A stretch of DNA of 64,000 nucleotides from Pogonophryne albipinna (GCA_028583405.1 CM053256.1:4845995-4909994), one strand, 5' to 3'; numbered from the stretch's first letter, positions 1 to 26,583 are shown. Notes: generated by a model from the letters alone, not told the origin. Program-made: numbers and translations.

Positions 1-929
1 CCATGCCTATACTGAGAGCCACAGTACAAAGCATTAATACATGTTTCAGTTTCAGTAGCAGATTACCCTCTTGTGTGGCAATAATCTTGCTGGGCATGAT
101 GGGAATAGAAGTACAAAAGATGAGAAATACAGACCAAAACAATGGCTTTGATTTAATTAAAAACGTTTAACTTTATTGGGATAAAAATAACATTTGAATG
201 TGCCATGGTTGTTGAAGATATCTCAATTCAGATTGAAGCTTTTGATATAAATTATTTCGATTTGTTTCCTTCAAAAATCCAGCATTCAGGCAGTGAAACA
301 CGATCTGAGATGTTGCTTTACCACCGATACCCTATACCCACTCACTACAGCTCCTGGTCAGGGTCTTGCAGCTGTAAGACATTTAAGAACAAATTAAATG
401 TGAATTGTACATCTTTGCCCAATGCTTTAAATGTAATAAACCAATTCTGGACATGCCAACTTACTGTCAAAAAGAGCAGTCTAATGTTTTCCGGTTGTGT
501 TTCTGACTGTAAACAAATAAGAACAACATTTAGGGTACAGACAGATTGCAGAAGGTGTTCTCAATGGAAACCACTAGTCTGGGCCATTCTCAAAGGATTT
601 ACGAAATGTCTACATTGTTAAGAGAAATGTAAGATGATTTCAATTGAAACAAGGAAACACTGGCAGGTCGTCAGTTACATAACTTCCAGGAAACTTAACT
701 TATGCAACAGTAACCGACAGCACAAGTTAAAGAGCGAGAAAAAACGCGGGCTATTCGAAACAAACAATGGTGTACAACTTTATCTATGCAGAAATATATT
801 GCCTATATATATTATCGACTATTTGAAATGTGAACTGTCGGTGATTTATCTGACATTTTAGGGTTCAATGTTCTGCGGATGATTCGGCTCTGTTCTCATT
901 CTGCATCAAAGACATGAAGCGACACTTAC
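1..929. other. No gene recognised; probable intron downstream of PYD exon
   Basis: AT-rich sequence. On the minus strand it lies directly 3' of the pyrin-domain exon, so it should be intron 1 of that gene. No second exon, such as a CARD, NACHT or SPRY coding segment, could be recognised. A plus-strand open frame at 205-621 has no recognisable domain and looks like chance. Confidence 0.5.
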
Positions 930-1182
930 CGAGTTGGTCAGCTTCCTCGTTGCAGTCAATCTCTCTTAACATCTCAACAGCTACCCCAACAGCGCCAGTC
1001 TCCGTGAAAGTGGAAACGAGGACGTTTGTGATCTCTAAGCGGCTTTTACCCTCCACCCTGACCCGTGCAACCCGCGGTCCTTCTTTGCGATGTAAAAGCT
1101 CGTGGCGGAAATTGTCAAAGTTGCTGCTCGACAGACCCTCGAACATGTCAGCTATAGCCATCTTAATATTTTGAGAAGACAT
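930..1182 (-). CDS. Pyrin (PYD) domain first coding exon, gene incomplete
   Basis: The exon starts at ATG 1182 and encodes about 84 residues ending in ...EEADQLGK, followed by a good donor (GTAAG, GT at 929-928). The protein has the length and helical pattern of a death-fold pyrin domain: an N-terminal MSSQNIKMAIADMFEGL helix, an FDNFRHELL helix, a basic KEGPRVARVRVEG loop and a C-terminal AVEMLREIDCNEEADQL helix. This resembles the PYD of fish ASC and of PYD-bearing NLR or CARD proteins. PYDs assemble inflammasome filaments by homotypic binding. Only this exon was found, so the full protein could be ASC-like, NLRP-like or another PYD protein. A TATA-like box lies about 96 bp upstream. The PYD call is from pattern recognition, not a database search. 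Confidence 0.65.
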
Positions 1183-1277
1183 TTCTAAACCTGGTTACTG
1201 CGGGGGGGAATCTGAAATGTCCTGTTGAATTGAACTTTCCCTCGTTCACCCCGATATAGAAAATAATAACCACCAGG

Positions 1278-1285
1278 TTTATATA
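1278..1285 (-). promoter_or_regulatory. TATA-like box of the PYD gene
   Basis: Read on the minus strand the sequence is TATATAAA. It lies 96 bp upstream of the PYD start codon, which fits transcription beginning near 1250. It is the only strong TATA element near that start. Confidence 0.45.
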
Positions 1286-2167
1286 TACAGTCTAGTTTAG
1301 ACGCATTCAGGAAGGAGGCTTTCACTGCCGCTGGAAAATGTCGAAATTATGACATCTCAGATGTCAATGTAACGAGGAAACACATGTAAACAAGGAAATA
1401 AGTGGTTTTCGAAAACAGATTATAGATAATAATTAAATCACCAGTTTGATTGATATTCAAACAAACGACATTTAGGAAAATGCATAAATACATCAAGAGG
1501 GACTGTTTTTGAAAAGACCCCTTTCAAGTGCAAATATGTATTTAAAGAAGAGTAGGCATCACAAGGACCCTATTCACATGACAATCATTTGGTATCATGC
1601 ACTCTTATAATAATAATACTAATAGCATGATACTTACAGAAACCCTTTTGTACTCATGTCATTAAAACAATATAACAAGAAGTATGAAAAACACATTATG
1701 AGAAACACACATGTTTTATTGGCAGTATTTACAATATGAATGGAGTAAGACTCTCACACAAATCAATGAGTTTATATACAGTTTATTTACACAAAGCAAT
1801 CATCCCACAGTCTTTCACAGTGATTGTTGCTGAACAGAAACACATAAACTGAGATTATTTTCAGGCAGAGGTAGACATGAGTTTTGTATTTTAAAAAATA
1901 CATATAAATGCACAAAACTCTATTGCATGACCATATGAACACTATTTACAATCAATTAGTTCTCAGAAACACATAACATTTTAAGAGTGGTCCCTGATGT
2001 TGCAAACAAGTATTAGTGCTTCAAATGCCCCTGGGCTGTTGTTTTTGGGCTGATATGCTATATTAATGGGTCAGTTTTTGGAACACTTTTGTCTAATTTG
2101 ATCCACTATTTAAGAAAAACTAAAATATTGATTGATTGCATGAATTTGATGAGTTTTTTGAAATCTT
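1286..2167. other. Intergenic between PYD exon and etv2 3' end
   Basis: AT-rich with no coding exon recognised. It contains a GTAAACAAGGAAA site (1386-1398) combining forkhead and ETS cores, discussed under findings. Otherwise nothing clear. Confidence 0.5.
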
Positions 2168-2173
2168 TTTATT
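2168..2173 (-). terminator. Candidate polyadenylation signal of etv2
   Basis: AATAAA on the minus strand, about 120 bp past the etv2 stop codon. The resulting 3' UTR would be short. Other AT-rich candidates lie further downstream, so the true site is uncertain. Confidence 0.4.
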
Positions 2174-2292
2174 CCCTGAAATGCAGCATCTTGGCTCTCT
2201 GCATCATCCTCACCCGTACTGCACTTCAGCCAGGGCTCGAGGAGGCAGTGTTTACTTCATAGGCTGGTTTAAGTCCTCCTGGCACCCATTCC

Positions 2293-2568
2293 CTACTGTG
2301 ATGCCCATGTTTCACTGCTGTGCTCTGACGTAGCTGCAGGTACCCCGGGCCACGACTCTGTGTTCGTCGGCAAAACGTTCAGGCTCGTCAGGACCTCCTG
2401 CGCCGTCTTTCCCAGCATGCCCTGTATGTCACAGGCAAAGCGGTAAACATAGCGTTTGCCCGCTGTCTTGTGGATGATGTTCTTGTGGTAGTAGTAACGC
2501 AGGCCACGGCTCAACTTCTCGTAGTTCATTTTGGGTTTGTTCTTGCATTGGCCCCAGCGCTTAGCCAC
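2293..2568 (-). CDS. etv2: etv2 last exon: C-terminal half of ETS domain
   Basis: Starts after a CCCCACAG acceptor with [19 protein letters not shown], continues through the DNA-recognition helix [12 protein letters not shown], and ends with an ETS1/2-like flank ([16 protein letters not shown]) and a short Ser-rich tail. The segment WGQCKNKP has Q-C where ETS1/ETS2 have two basic residues (my recollection of the family), which is unusual. Confidence 0.88.
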   Translation of the reverse strand: MAKRWGQCKNKPKMNYEKLSRGLRYYYHKNIIHKTAGKRYVYRFACDIQGMLGKTAQEVLTSLNVLPTNTESWPGVPAATSEHSSETWASQ

Positions 2569-5500
2569 CTGTGGGGTCAACAAAAATATATAGAGTTCAA
2601 CTTAGTGTCATGCCAATAAAGCCCCTTTGTATTGTCTTTAGTTAAGAAAACAATAAATGTTGAAAGGTGTAGAAGTACTCTGATCCCATACCAAAGTGAC
2701 ATGATATCAATGTAGAAATACTCCATTACAATTAAAAGTGCATTTAAAATCCCCCTTAAGTAAAATGTGTGAGAAGTAGTATCAGAAAAATGTAGCCGAC
2801 CGCAAGTATCAATTAGGATTTATTGCTGAAGCTGCTCAAGGTGGAACTAGTTTGAACTATTTCAGTGAATGTAATAATATACATTACAAGTTTATTCAAG
2901 AGGTTCAAAAGATAATGTGAGGGGTCATGAGATGATTAAAGAGTTACATAACACCACCTGAACATATTTTCCTTGCTTATCTCCAGTGGCTGCAAGGAAG
3001 TGCTTTAGGTGACACAGGCTTGCCACTTTCAACCAGAGAGGGCAGCAAAACTCTGCTTTCAGCCACTTACTCTTGACTAAAGACTAATCCATTACAAATA
3101 TTTGTCTTGCTGTATTTGACTTTTCTATAATCTTTTTGTTACAATAAACAATTTGACCTCTCGACCACTAATATTTGTATATACGCCATGTTGAAAGTTC
3201 ACATGGTATATGTCGCAGACTCACTCAGACATTTGAATTGTGCCCTCACAGATTTATTTTTGTAAGGACCAAAAGGGTTAGAAAGCACTCATTTAATTCT
3301 TAATGCATTTTATGAATTTAAGATGTTTGTGTATGAATAGTCTTAATCTGAAAAGTAAGTATTTATAGTTGTTAACAGCATGTTTAGTAGGCGTACAAGT
3401 GTCAAGTAGCATACAATGGAAATACAGCACTTAAGTAAATGTACTGTTTCTTTCCACTACTGCTTTGTAGTACTTTTTCTTACCTCTGCGGGGTCGGACA
3501 TCTTGAATTCCCAGCCATCTCCCGTCCAGCAGATGAAGGTACAGCAGGCAGAGTCCAGTAGTAGCTCCAGTAAAAACTGCCACAACTGGATTGGACCAGA
3601 ACCTGAATAAAAAAATAAATGTTATCGAGTTAAAATGGCATTGTCGTTTTTATAAACTGTTATAATAAATGAGTTGAAGAGGTATTGTGATCATTTTTGT
3701 GAAGTAGCTACATATTATCAGCAGAATATACTTAAAGCATGTATTACTGGTGTCTGGATTATTGATGCATGTAATGGGCAAGTACAATTTCAATGTTATC
3801 AAAGTGGCGCTATTTATTATTTATTTATTAAACATAAATTACAAACCTGGATAAGCTGACATCCCCGTCATCTGGCCCTCCCTGTCCAGCCTCTGAAGGT
3901 GAGTGTTTTTGCGTTTGACCACACGGGGACAGTACTGCTCTGAGGACTGAGGGCCGTGGTTTGAGGGGCAGGGGGCCGGGTGTGGGTGGGGTAAGGGGGC
4001 AGTGAAGCTGGGGGAAGAGTAATCCGGCCAGAAGGACGACGACTGCCTCTGCCCGTCAGAGTCGTAGAGTTCAGCGGAGTGACACGAGAAGCTGTGATCC
4101 GTCTCACCTGAAACACAGAGAAGGAACACATTAGATAGTTTTTCATGGCTTCATAAAAGTCCCATGAGAAAAACTTAAACTGATAAAGAACAACAAAATA
4201 AATAAGATATAAATATAATAATGAAAAGTATAATATATAAAGACAAGAAAAAATATAGGAATTGTATTCATCACAAAAGATATTCGATTTTTTTCTGAAT
4301 AATACATTTCCAAGAGTTAAAATACATTATGTATTATTATTATTATATTGTTTTTCCATTTATATTTAAATATATATATTATTTTTTTAACCCAATAATT
4401 TTTTCATTTTCCTTTTAGTTTCTTTTCTGGAAATTTGTAAAAAAAAAATGATATCGAGTAATAAAAAATATATATATATATTTCCATTTTTGTATTTGCT
4501 TATTATTTTTATTTGTCTTCATATTTCATTTACTTTTTGTTGTTCTTTTATATATATTTTACACGGATTTTCTTATTCTTTTACACATTAGCTTTTTTTA
4601 TGTCACTCCATATTCTTAACATCGGGTAAAGTGTCTTACTTTGTGAGGTTCCTTTGGCAGTGAGGAAGGGGCTGTGGCTGCCCTCCAGGGCCGGGCTGAA
4701 CTGTCCATTTTGGGGCACGAGGCTGTGGTACGTCTGAAGAGACTCGTGGTAACCAGTTTGGGACTGGCCTACCGTCAGACCATCTGCAAATCAAACAGAA
4801 AGTTAGTCACAAAGAAATCCCTTTGGAAAAGATAATTACAGTACGAGTATTGGCTCACCCTGTGGATATGAGGCCCACCAGTTGAACTCGTGGTATGAGT
4901 CCAGGTTGAAGAGGGAGGAGTCACTAGGGCTCACTGAGGGGGGGAAAGCACAAATTAGAAATACGACAAAAAAAGGATGCATTATTGTTGATTAAGAACA
5001 ACATTATTTATCCCTGGGGAAAGAGGAAACCATAAGCTACCAAGCAGCATATGAATAATACATTATTATATATACACATTATTGCATCAATCATCATAGC
5101 CAATTAGAATACCTTATGCACTATGCCTGTACTATACTCTTCTTATAGAGTATTTTCGACACTGTGTATTACTACTTTTACATTTAGAGACACAAATTCG
5201 ACTTCCCCCACTACAGTACATATGAATCATATTAGCAATCGTGATATTATTTTGTATCTTGACGTTTGAGACACACACCTTTAATGTCATAAGTGTGAGG
5301 AACTTTTGGTGGGTCAGGGTAGCTGCTCTCTGCGACGTACTGCTGCTGTCCGGATGTTTTACTGTCTAACAGAAAAGACAGGTCTTCACCAGGGCAGTCT
5401 GGAGGTTAAACACAACACACACACACGGAGTCAGTTAGTGATGATGATGGTGGAAGGAATAGAGGCAGTGTTCATGCTTGTGAAAAAGACCACACTAATG

Positions 5501-6433
5501 GTTTTAATCGACATTAATGCCTTACATTTTACAGAGTTATTTCATTAATTCATCCCTACTGCACTGCATTGGCAAGCTAATGGTTATCATTAGTTTAGCA
5601 AGGATGTATTCAGTTGCAGAGACTTAAAATAAGTAAATCAGGTTCAACTAATTGACGTTTGTTGAATTTAACTTAAAGACATTATGCAGTAGATCAGCTG
5701 CAAGGAGCTCTTCATTTGTAATGCATTCAGGTGCTTTTTTAAACCTTTGTAATGCCATACTTTCACATGACCTTTTTCAGGTTGCTTCACACTATTCAGT
5801 TTGATTTTCTTATGACCAAACTTGTGAGTGCATTGCCAAGTGTACATTTTAGAAGTAAAAACATAATTTGATGGATTACAGAGGAATACTTTGTCCTGAC
5901 AACTAAACAACTACTACATTAAAACTCTGAATAAACTCTAAACAGCATGTCCAGAATGTTTCAAGTGTATTCTCTTTTTAAAATGGAACAAACTGAAACC
6001 CTGATGCTGCCCTAAGTTGCCCTAAGGTCCTGTAAGCGCTTAAGTGCATTAAAGCTCAGCAAAAATAGTTGTTACAAGAGGAAATATGGAGTGATTTTGT
6101 AAGTATGTGGATTTTTATCTGAAGGGTGGATGTTGACGGAAGAATAAGACATTTGTTTACTGTCGAATCAGCACCAGGCACTCAGGTTTATTCAGCTCAA
6201 GAGATGGAGGCAGGAGGAAACGAGGGAGGGAGGGGGGAGGAAGAGAGAGGAGGAAACGCCAGCGGAGGGAGGGTGACAGAGTAGTGATGGAGGTCTGGAG
6301 AGGGTGGGACTCTAAATCTGTTTGAGGAGGAAGTCTGGAGGAAAGGATTAGGGAAGACAGAGAGGGGAGTGTCTTTAACCTGACCACCCTTTCTCTCTAT
6401 CTTTGCCTACCTCAGCTCATTCAAGCATTATTC

Positions 6434-6526
<93 letters not shown>

Positions 6527-6544
6527 AACACACACAAACACACA

Positions 6545-6587
<43 letters not shown>

Positions 6588-6598
6588 ACACACACACA

Positions 6599-6679
<81 letters not shown>

Positions 6680-7684
6680 CCCCAGTATCCGGATTGTTAG
6701 CGGCCCGGGGGGTCAAGGTCTCATTGAGAGAGCTCTGACAGATGTGATGATACTCTCTGTGCAAATATTTCCTCTGTCCTTCAGCTGCTCAGGTCCAGAG
6801 GAAACAGATTGTGCAGACATTTAAAACAAACAAAAAAACTGTCTGGGCATCAATGAGAGAATAAACCTTCAGAAGTCATGATGTTCCACCCGTGATGGAG
6901 CAAGTGATTCTATAAACTCACCATAAGATGCAAAGTCGAAGCCAGCTGGCACTTCCTGAGTCCTGAAGTCTTCCGTGTAATATCCAGGCTGGCAAATCTC
7001 CATCTGTGTGGAAAGAGTCGAGATTACAACTTTAATCGTCATAACAATTCTCATTGTTGATCAATATCTAAAGGCAGAGACAACATGAAAAGCCTTGCAC
7101 TTCAAATTGATTGAAACAAAAACAGATGTGAATCATTTTCTTTAAATAAGTGATACATCAGGTTGAGCACTTATTGTCTTTTTATAATGCATACATGTAC
7201 AAATGTAAGCAGGGCAATTATAAAAAAGTTGCTTTATGATCCTGTCGTGGAAAGTCAGACATTTTTTAAGATATTTTACTGGATGACACTTTTTTTCTTC
7301 TTGTATTTGACTCACTTTGAAGCTGAATTTGTGATTGCATTGCTTTTGTCAATGAATGCACCACCAACGATTATATAAGAGTATTAATTCCATTATTTAT
7401 AATTGTTTTATCTAATAATTAATGTATCACAACGTAGTAAAAAACACCTCATAAAGACAATCATGCTATTGAACCCAATATTTGCCTGTGATAAAGAAGG
7501 GATACAAAATAAAATATAGCAAGGCTTGACATTGTCATGAATGAAATACACGAGTTTCTATGCTTGATTCAATAAATAAATAATTTGATCTTCTGTGTTA
7601 TAAATAAATAATACATACCTTTATTTTCAAGTCTTTGCTGTCTGTGTTTCTGTCTCCAGGTTTGGTGATAGTGTCCCAGTACAT
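2293..7684 (-). CDS. etv2: ETS transcription factor Etv2 (Etsrp)
   Basis: Eight coding exons (minus strand): 7684-7619, 7003-6922, 5398-5279, 4933-4859, 4783-4640, 4107-3847, 3602-3484, 2568-2293. Phases agree throughout, giving about 380 aa; the stop is TAG at 2295-2293. The N-terminus is [11 protein letters not shown], then [13 protein letters not shown] and an acidic/aromatic segment ([19 protein letters not shown]) that is probably the activation region. A Ser/Pro-rich linker follows. The C-terminal ETS domain (about residues 251-335) is split over the last two exons and has the [18 protein letters not shown] and [12 protein letters not shown] (recognition helix) motifs. The ETS1/2-like domain, the N-terminus and the position head to head with a fli1 gene all fit teleost etv2/etsrp, a master regulator of endothelial and early blood fate that acts in the nucleus. 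It is distinguished from ets1/ets2 by the lack of a SAM/pointed domain. Confidence 0.87.
2569..3483 (-). other. etv2 intron 7
   Basis: Non-coding. At about 2660-2850 it holds phrases such as GTAGAAGTACTCTGATCC that look like a decayed copy of the short hAT MITE family seen intact at 47053-47405. No exon was recognised. Confidence 0.5.
3484..3602 (-). CDS. etv2: etv2 exon 7: N-terminal half of ETS domain
   Basis: Begins after acceptor TTTATTCAG with [14 protein letters not shown], and continues to [16 protein letters not shown] followed by donor GTAAG. This is the first half of the winged helix-turn-helix ETS fold. The phase-0 junction places VAKRW directly after PAE, as in other ETS genes. 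Confidence 0.88.
5399..6921 (-). other. etv2 intron 2, holds long CA repeat
   Basis: No exon was recognised. It contains a purine-rich stretch at about 6200-6370 and the long CA microsatellite at 6433-6676. Confidence 0.55.
6433..6676. repeat. (CA)n microsatellite, about 244 bp
   Basis: Nearly pure CA dinucleotides, with a few CAAA and CATA interruptions. It lies in etv2 intron 2. The Thr/His and Cys/Val open frames it creates on both strands are artefacts. Confidence 0.98.
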
Positions 7685-7829
7685 GTCTCTTTTTCTCCCA
7701 GATCCACACACGCTATTCACCGGCTTCACGGAAACAGAGAGTGGTCAGTCCCGGCCGGACCGGTCCCGTTTTAAACGCGTCGGAGGTGGGAGGGGCTCTG
7801 CGTCGTGACCGGGTTTGTTTAATGGAACG

Positions 7830-7837
7830 TGACGTCA
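7830..7837. promoter_or_regulatory. Perfect CRE (TGACGTCA) in etv2 proximal promoter
   Basis: A palindromic cAMP response element 146 bp upstream of the etv2 start codon, next to a GC-rich segment with a GGAGGGGC (Sp/KLF-like) box. CREB/ATF factors bind this palindrome. Confidence 0.6.
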
Positions 7838-9013
7838 TACGCACCCTCCCTATAACACAAAGCAACTAAACCTTCATTCATAAAATTCCCCCTGACAAAT
7901 AAATCATCCGGTAAAATATATTAAATCACGACCAGCTCAAACATTGGAACATATTCAGAAACTGTACTTCAGTAATGATGTCAACATACACTATAAAAGT
8001 ATTCAGGAGCAAGTAAATCATGCGACAAAAGTGTTAGCAACCAGAAGAAGGCTATCAAAAGTATGGCCAAACTCATACGGCAGCAGAATTTATATGTCAA
8101 TGTATGCAGTCATACTATAGAGGCTATTATTTGATTGCTGATAAAATTACAATTATTGTTTTAGCCTTCCCAGCTCCAACACACTTTATAAGGTACATTT
8201 GTAATCGCATTTTAGCCTAGACGTTTTGTAGGCCTAAATATTTTATCTGAAAAATAAAGCACAGTAAAAGGTAATGGCATTGCTCAAGTAGATTATACCT
8301 AAGAGAAACATCAGACAACATCATACAATGAAGGATGATTTATTGATTACAAAAATATATTTAAAAAGAAAATGAACGACGTTAAAGATGACCTCCACTC
8401 TAATAATAATGGTTCATAATTAACATAGTTGCAGATCTATGAACACCACATCTCAAAACCCTAAAATAAAACATAATGTAAAAGATACAGCAATACACAT
8501 TGTCACTGCAGCATATGGTTGGTTAGCAAATCAATACGGTTCATTATTTATCGATACAAATAATTGAACTACTCATACAATAGGAAACCACGTTATTAAT
8601 CCCACATGGGGAAGTTTAGTTAATAAACCTGTAGAGGATTACATTAAAAAAAAAATCCATAGAAAAATGTAAGAATAAAGAAAACATGGCGGAATAATTG
8701 GCAGCCAAAACAACAGTGTTATTTTTATATTCTCTCACTGAATGGCTCTCTGATTGTCTGACAGGCGGGACTCAATAACTGAGCCAATGTTTGGGTGGGG
8801 ATGAAGTGCAGGCTTTTGAAATCAGAGCAGTCGGTTTCTAATTAGGTGGGAGGAAGAAAGAAAAAATCTCTGTATCTTTAGAAACCATTCGACACAACAA
8901 TGGCCCGTAATTTTTTTTTTTTAAAACACAAGTACTTGCTGAAGAAAGTCTGAATCACGGCGTGAGTGGCTGCAGCAGATAAGGCCGACCCCAGGGCCTT
9001 GTATAAACAAACA

Positions 9014-9016
<3 letters not shown>

Positions 9017-9076
<60 letters not shown>
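9017..9076. repeat. (CA)n microsatellite
   Basis: About 60 bp of CA repeats in the etv2-fli1b intergenic region, followed by a short imperfect CGCACACA extension. Confidence 0.97.
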
Positions 9077-9078
<2 letters not shown>

Positions 9079-10817
9079 TGCGCGCACACACACGCATCTG
9101 GAAAAGTGGAGCTGGGTGAAATCGTGCGCGTCAGTGGGAGACGGGAGTCGTGATTGGAGCCCCTCCTCAAGAAAAGGACACAACGGGGGTAAGGTTACAT
9201 AACACGAAGTGATTAACAACCGTCTGCAGTCAACTATCAGGACTCCACCTGGGGTAACAGGGGGTTAAAGTAAACGGTCACGGAGCAATACAAACATCAA
9301 CAAAATGTGGGAAATTTAAAGAAAAATAAAAGTTGTAATGGCACTCTACACTGGAGTAGTGGACGTTTCATGAAGAAATGTTTTCGTGAAATAAAGTCTT
9401 TGTTCATGCTAAGACTCGATTAAAACACTTAAATCTTCCCTTATTGTCAGCACACAATGTTCCTGCATTGGAAACCTAAGTAGGACTTTGTGTAAGTTGA
9501 GCAAAATGAGGTCATTTTAAAATTGTAAAAGTACTCGAGCCCTGTGACAGTATTTAGGCCTATACAATTTATTTGATGGATTATTGCTCCTCATGCATTA
9601 TCTTTTTCACGAATGGATTAATCTGATGACTCCTGCAGTGATTGTTCCATGAGTTTGTGAAACGTATTAAAATAATGACAAATGCCATCACAAAACCCCA
9701 AAGTTCCAAATGTTTGGAAATGTTGACTTATCTATAATCATATCTCTTCATATGTTTAGTTTGTAAAGTACATTTGCCGATATGTGTAGTAAAAAGTAAA
9801 ATACTGTATTTTGCTCTGAAATGTGGTAAGTAAAAAGTACAATGAAAATACTTTTGTAAAAGTATCAAAAGTTTGTACTTAACTTCTGTACATCAATTAA
9901 TGAGCACTGAATGAAACAGGAAGTGTAATTAAAAACTGCTTAGTTGCTTTTGCACTTTTTATATCCTATAGACGGGAAGGAATGAATTGCTCTATTTCTG
10001 TTCTGATCTTTCTGTTTTTAACAACTTAAATAGTTTGGCTTATTTGATGCGTAAGTATACCTGCAGTATTCTGAATGCATATCCTCTTGGTTGATTGTAT
10101 TTGTTGGAAGACGCTTTGGATAAAATATAAATAATGTGTAATCTTTGAAGAAGGGAGTTGCCTAACATTTGGTTATTTTCAAGAACATTCATTAAGTTTA
10201 AGGCTAAGCTAAAATGTTATCAGGTCTGTCTCAAAACAACAGTTAGGTGACCATAAGCATTGAAACAGGATTTAGTCCTGAATGTAGTCCTCCTGTCCAT
10301 GGCCTTTAAGAAATACACATCAATGTTAACCTCTGTTTGTGCACATATTCAAAATCTGAAGTTAATATAGGGCTCCAGCAGTTAGAGTTAGACACATCCC
10401 ATGGATATTTAGTGACAGTCTGCACTGCAGTATCAATCTTATAAGCTGTTGTGAATTGATTATGGTACATTATCATACGCTGGTGTTTATTGTGCCATGT
10501 AAGCATGTATATGACATGATGTCTCCAAAAGTGCACATCTTGTAGAGATCTTCTTTTTTTGTATCCACCAACACTATTTTGTTCTGACACTTTACAGGCT
10601 TTCAGTATTCAGCACCTTTTACTTTCACTTCTGTTTAACTATTGCAAAACACTAATCAAGTGTTGTTTTAAATGATGTTAAGTATGTCATGTTTTCCAAT
10701 GTCCACACACGAATCTACTGCAACACACACGAACTAGCTTGTGTTTTGCCCTTCTGAGCAGTAAGTGACTGTTGTTTCATGAGAAGTAGTTTCAGAACAG
10801 TGACTTCACTTCCCAAT

Positions 10818-10821
<4 letters not shown>

Positions 10822-10880
<59 letters not shown>
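10822..10880. repeat. (GA)n microsatellite upstream of fli1b
   Basis: GA repeat with one GGGA interruption, 165-220 bp upstream of the fli1b start codon. It is probably promoter or 5' UTR. GAGA tracts often sit in open promoter chromatin, but no function can be read here. Confidence 0.95.
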
Positions 10881-10882
<2 letters not shown>

Positions 10883-11043
10883 TTGTCATCCGGTTTTGGT
10901 CTGCGAGCAAAAAATTGTAACTGCAATGGTTTGCGCCATAGAGCCAATGCACCCCTGCATGCATTGAAGTGAGGTTAGAAGGCTTAATTATCTGCACCAT
11001 TTATTAAAAACGACTAAATGACAAAGACTGCAAAGCTGCTGCA

Positions 11044-25481
<14,438 letters not shown>

Positions 25482-25978
25482 GGAGGATTCATTTCACACC
25501 TGGACGAGACCACATGAAAGAGGAACCCGAACAAGTAGATAAAAAAAGACAGCAACTCCATCCAGGATGCACCTGAGCTGAACCCTGTCTGAAAATGAAG
25601 GTGAAATGACGCTACGGTCTGTTTATATAAAGGACATTAACATGTCATCTTTGTCACATTCCTTCTTTAAAGTGGACAAGACATGAGGGTTAGTTAACGG
25701 AGGAAGGGGACATTTTTTTTAAGTTCCAAGATTTTTAATGAATATACTGATGACACTGTATTAACGGTTATTCGAATGATATTAAGCCAAGTTTATTTTG
25801 TAAGTACTTTGTTTAATTTGTAAAGTCATAGCATTTACTGTGTGAATGGCATAACTGTATTTTCAATTATAAAAGGTTGAAGCTGCCGCTATCCCATTCA
25901 ATGACCTGACATTTGTAAAAGAATTTGTACAGAATGATGGTTAAGTAGCAATATAACATTTACTCACGATGTAAAGCT

Positions 25979-25984
25979 AATAAA
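25979..25984 (+). terminator. Polyadenylation signal of fli1b
   Basis: AATAAA about 500 bp after the fli1b stop codon, followed within 30 bp by a GT-rich stretch (CTCCTGGGTTTTAT). This is the best polyA candidate for the gene. Confidence 0.65.
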
Positions 25985-26583
25985 TGATGCTTGTATCTGG
26001 AAATTGGCTCCTGGGTTTTATTATATTCATATTTTGTACCGGAATTTGTCTTTTTGGTAATGGAAAAATTACTTAGTTACCTTTGTTAAAAGGAATAGAA
26101 AACATTTTAGCACATTCGCCTTTTCACTTGTGACAGGACTGATTCTTCTCTCGTTTGGCAATAAGCTAAAACCAGCAGCTTAGTCCAAACACTGAAAGAA
26201 GTGGGAAACCGCTTGCTTGATTCTGTCAAAATGAACTTCTTATGCTAATCAATTTAACACATTGTGTATTGTTTTTAAAGCCCTATAACATGCTGATTTA
26301 TGCTAGGATAAAAATAAGGGCTGCAGCTTAATATACAACTTATATGTTTGACTATTAGTTTTAAGAGACGATTGGTAAATGCTGAATGTAGCAAGTGACA
26401 AATAAATCCAATCCAGTTTTACAGTTAGTGTTAACAACGTCTGCCTCAAACACGTAGTAGTAATAATAAATATAAAAGACAAAGTTGGCATCAAAAACAT
26501 TTAAATCAACCGCTGGATTATTGCTTTCAGCTTGTAAGGAAATGAGCCACCCAGACTGAATGTATCACTGTATATACTTCAAC

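Larger units (their letters stand above)
7685..11043. promoter_or_regulatory. Divergent etv2-fli1b intergenic/promoter region
   Basis: This is the 3.36 kb between the two start codons, which face away from each other. No coding exon was recognised. It contains a GC-rich proximal etv2 promoter with a CRE (7830-7837), a GATA-type AGATAAGG site (8978-8985), an AAACAGGAAGTG site (9914-9925), a CA repeat (9017-9076) and a GA repeat just upstream of fli1b (10822-10880). A decayed hAT-MITE-like stretch is visible at about 9520-9900. Confidence 0.6.

Noticed and set aside
205..621. 138-codon plus-strand open frame
   Set aside because: No domain, no Kozak or splice context, AT-rich composition like its surroundings; treated as chance.
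6403..6764. Long Thr-His and Cys-Val open frames over CA repeats (also at 8955-9219, 14502-14880, 48282-48705, 62302-62749)
   Set aside because: They are translations of dinucleotide microsatellites on both strands, with no other coding signal.
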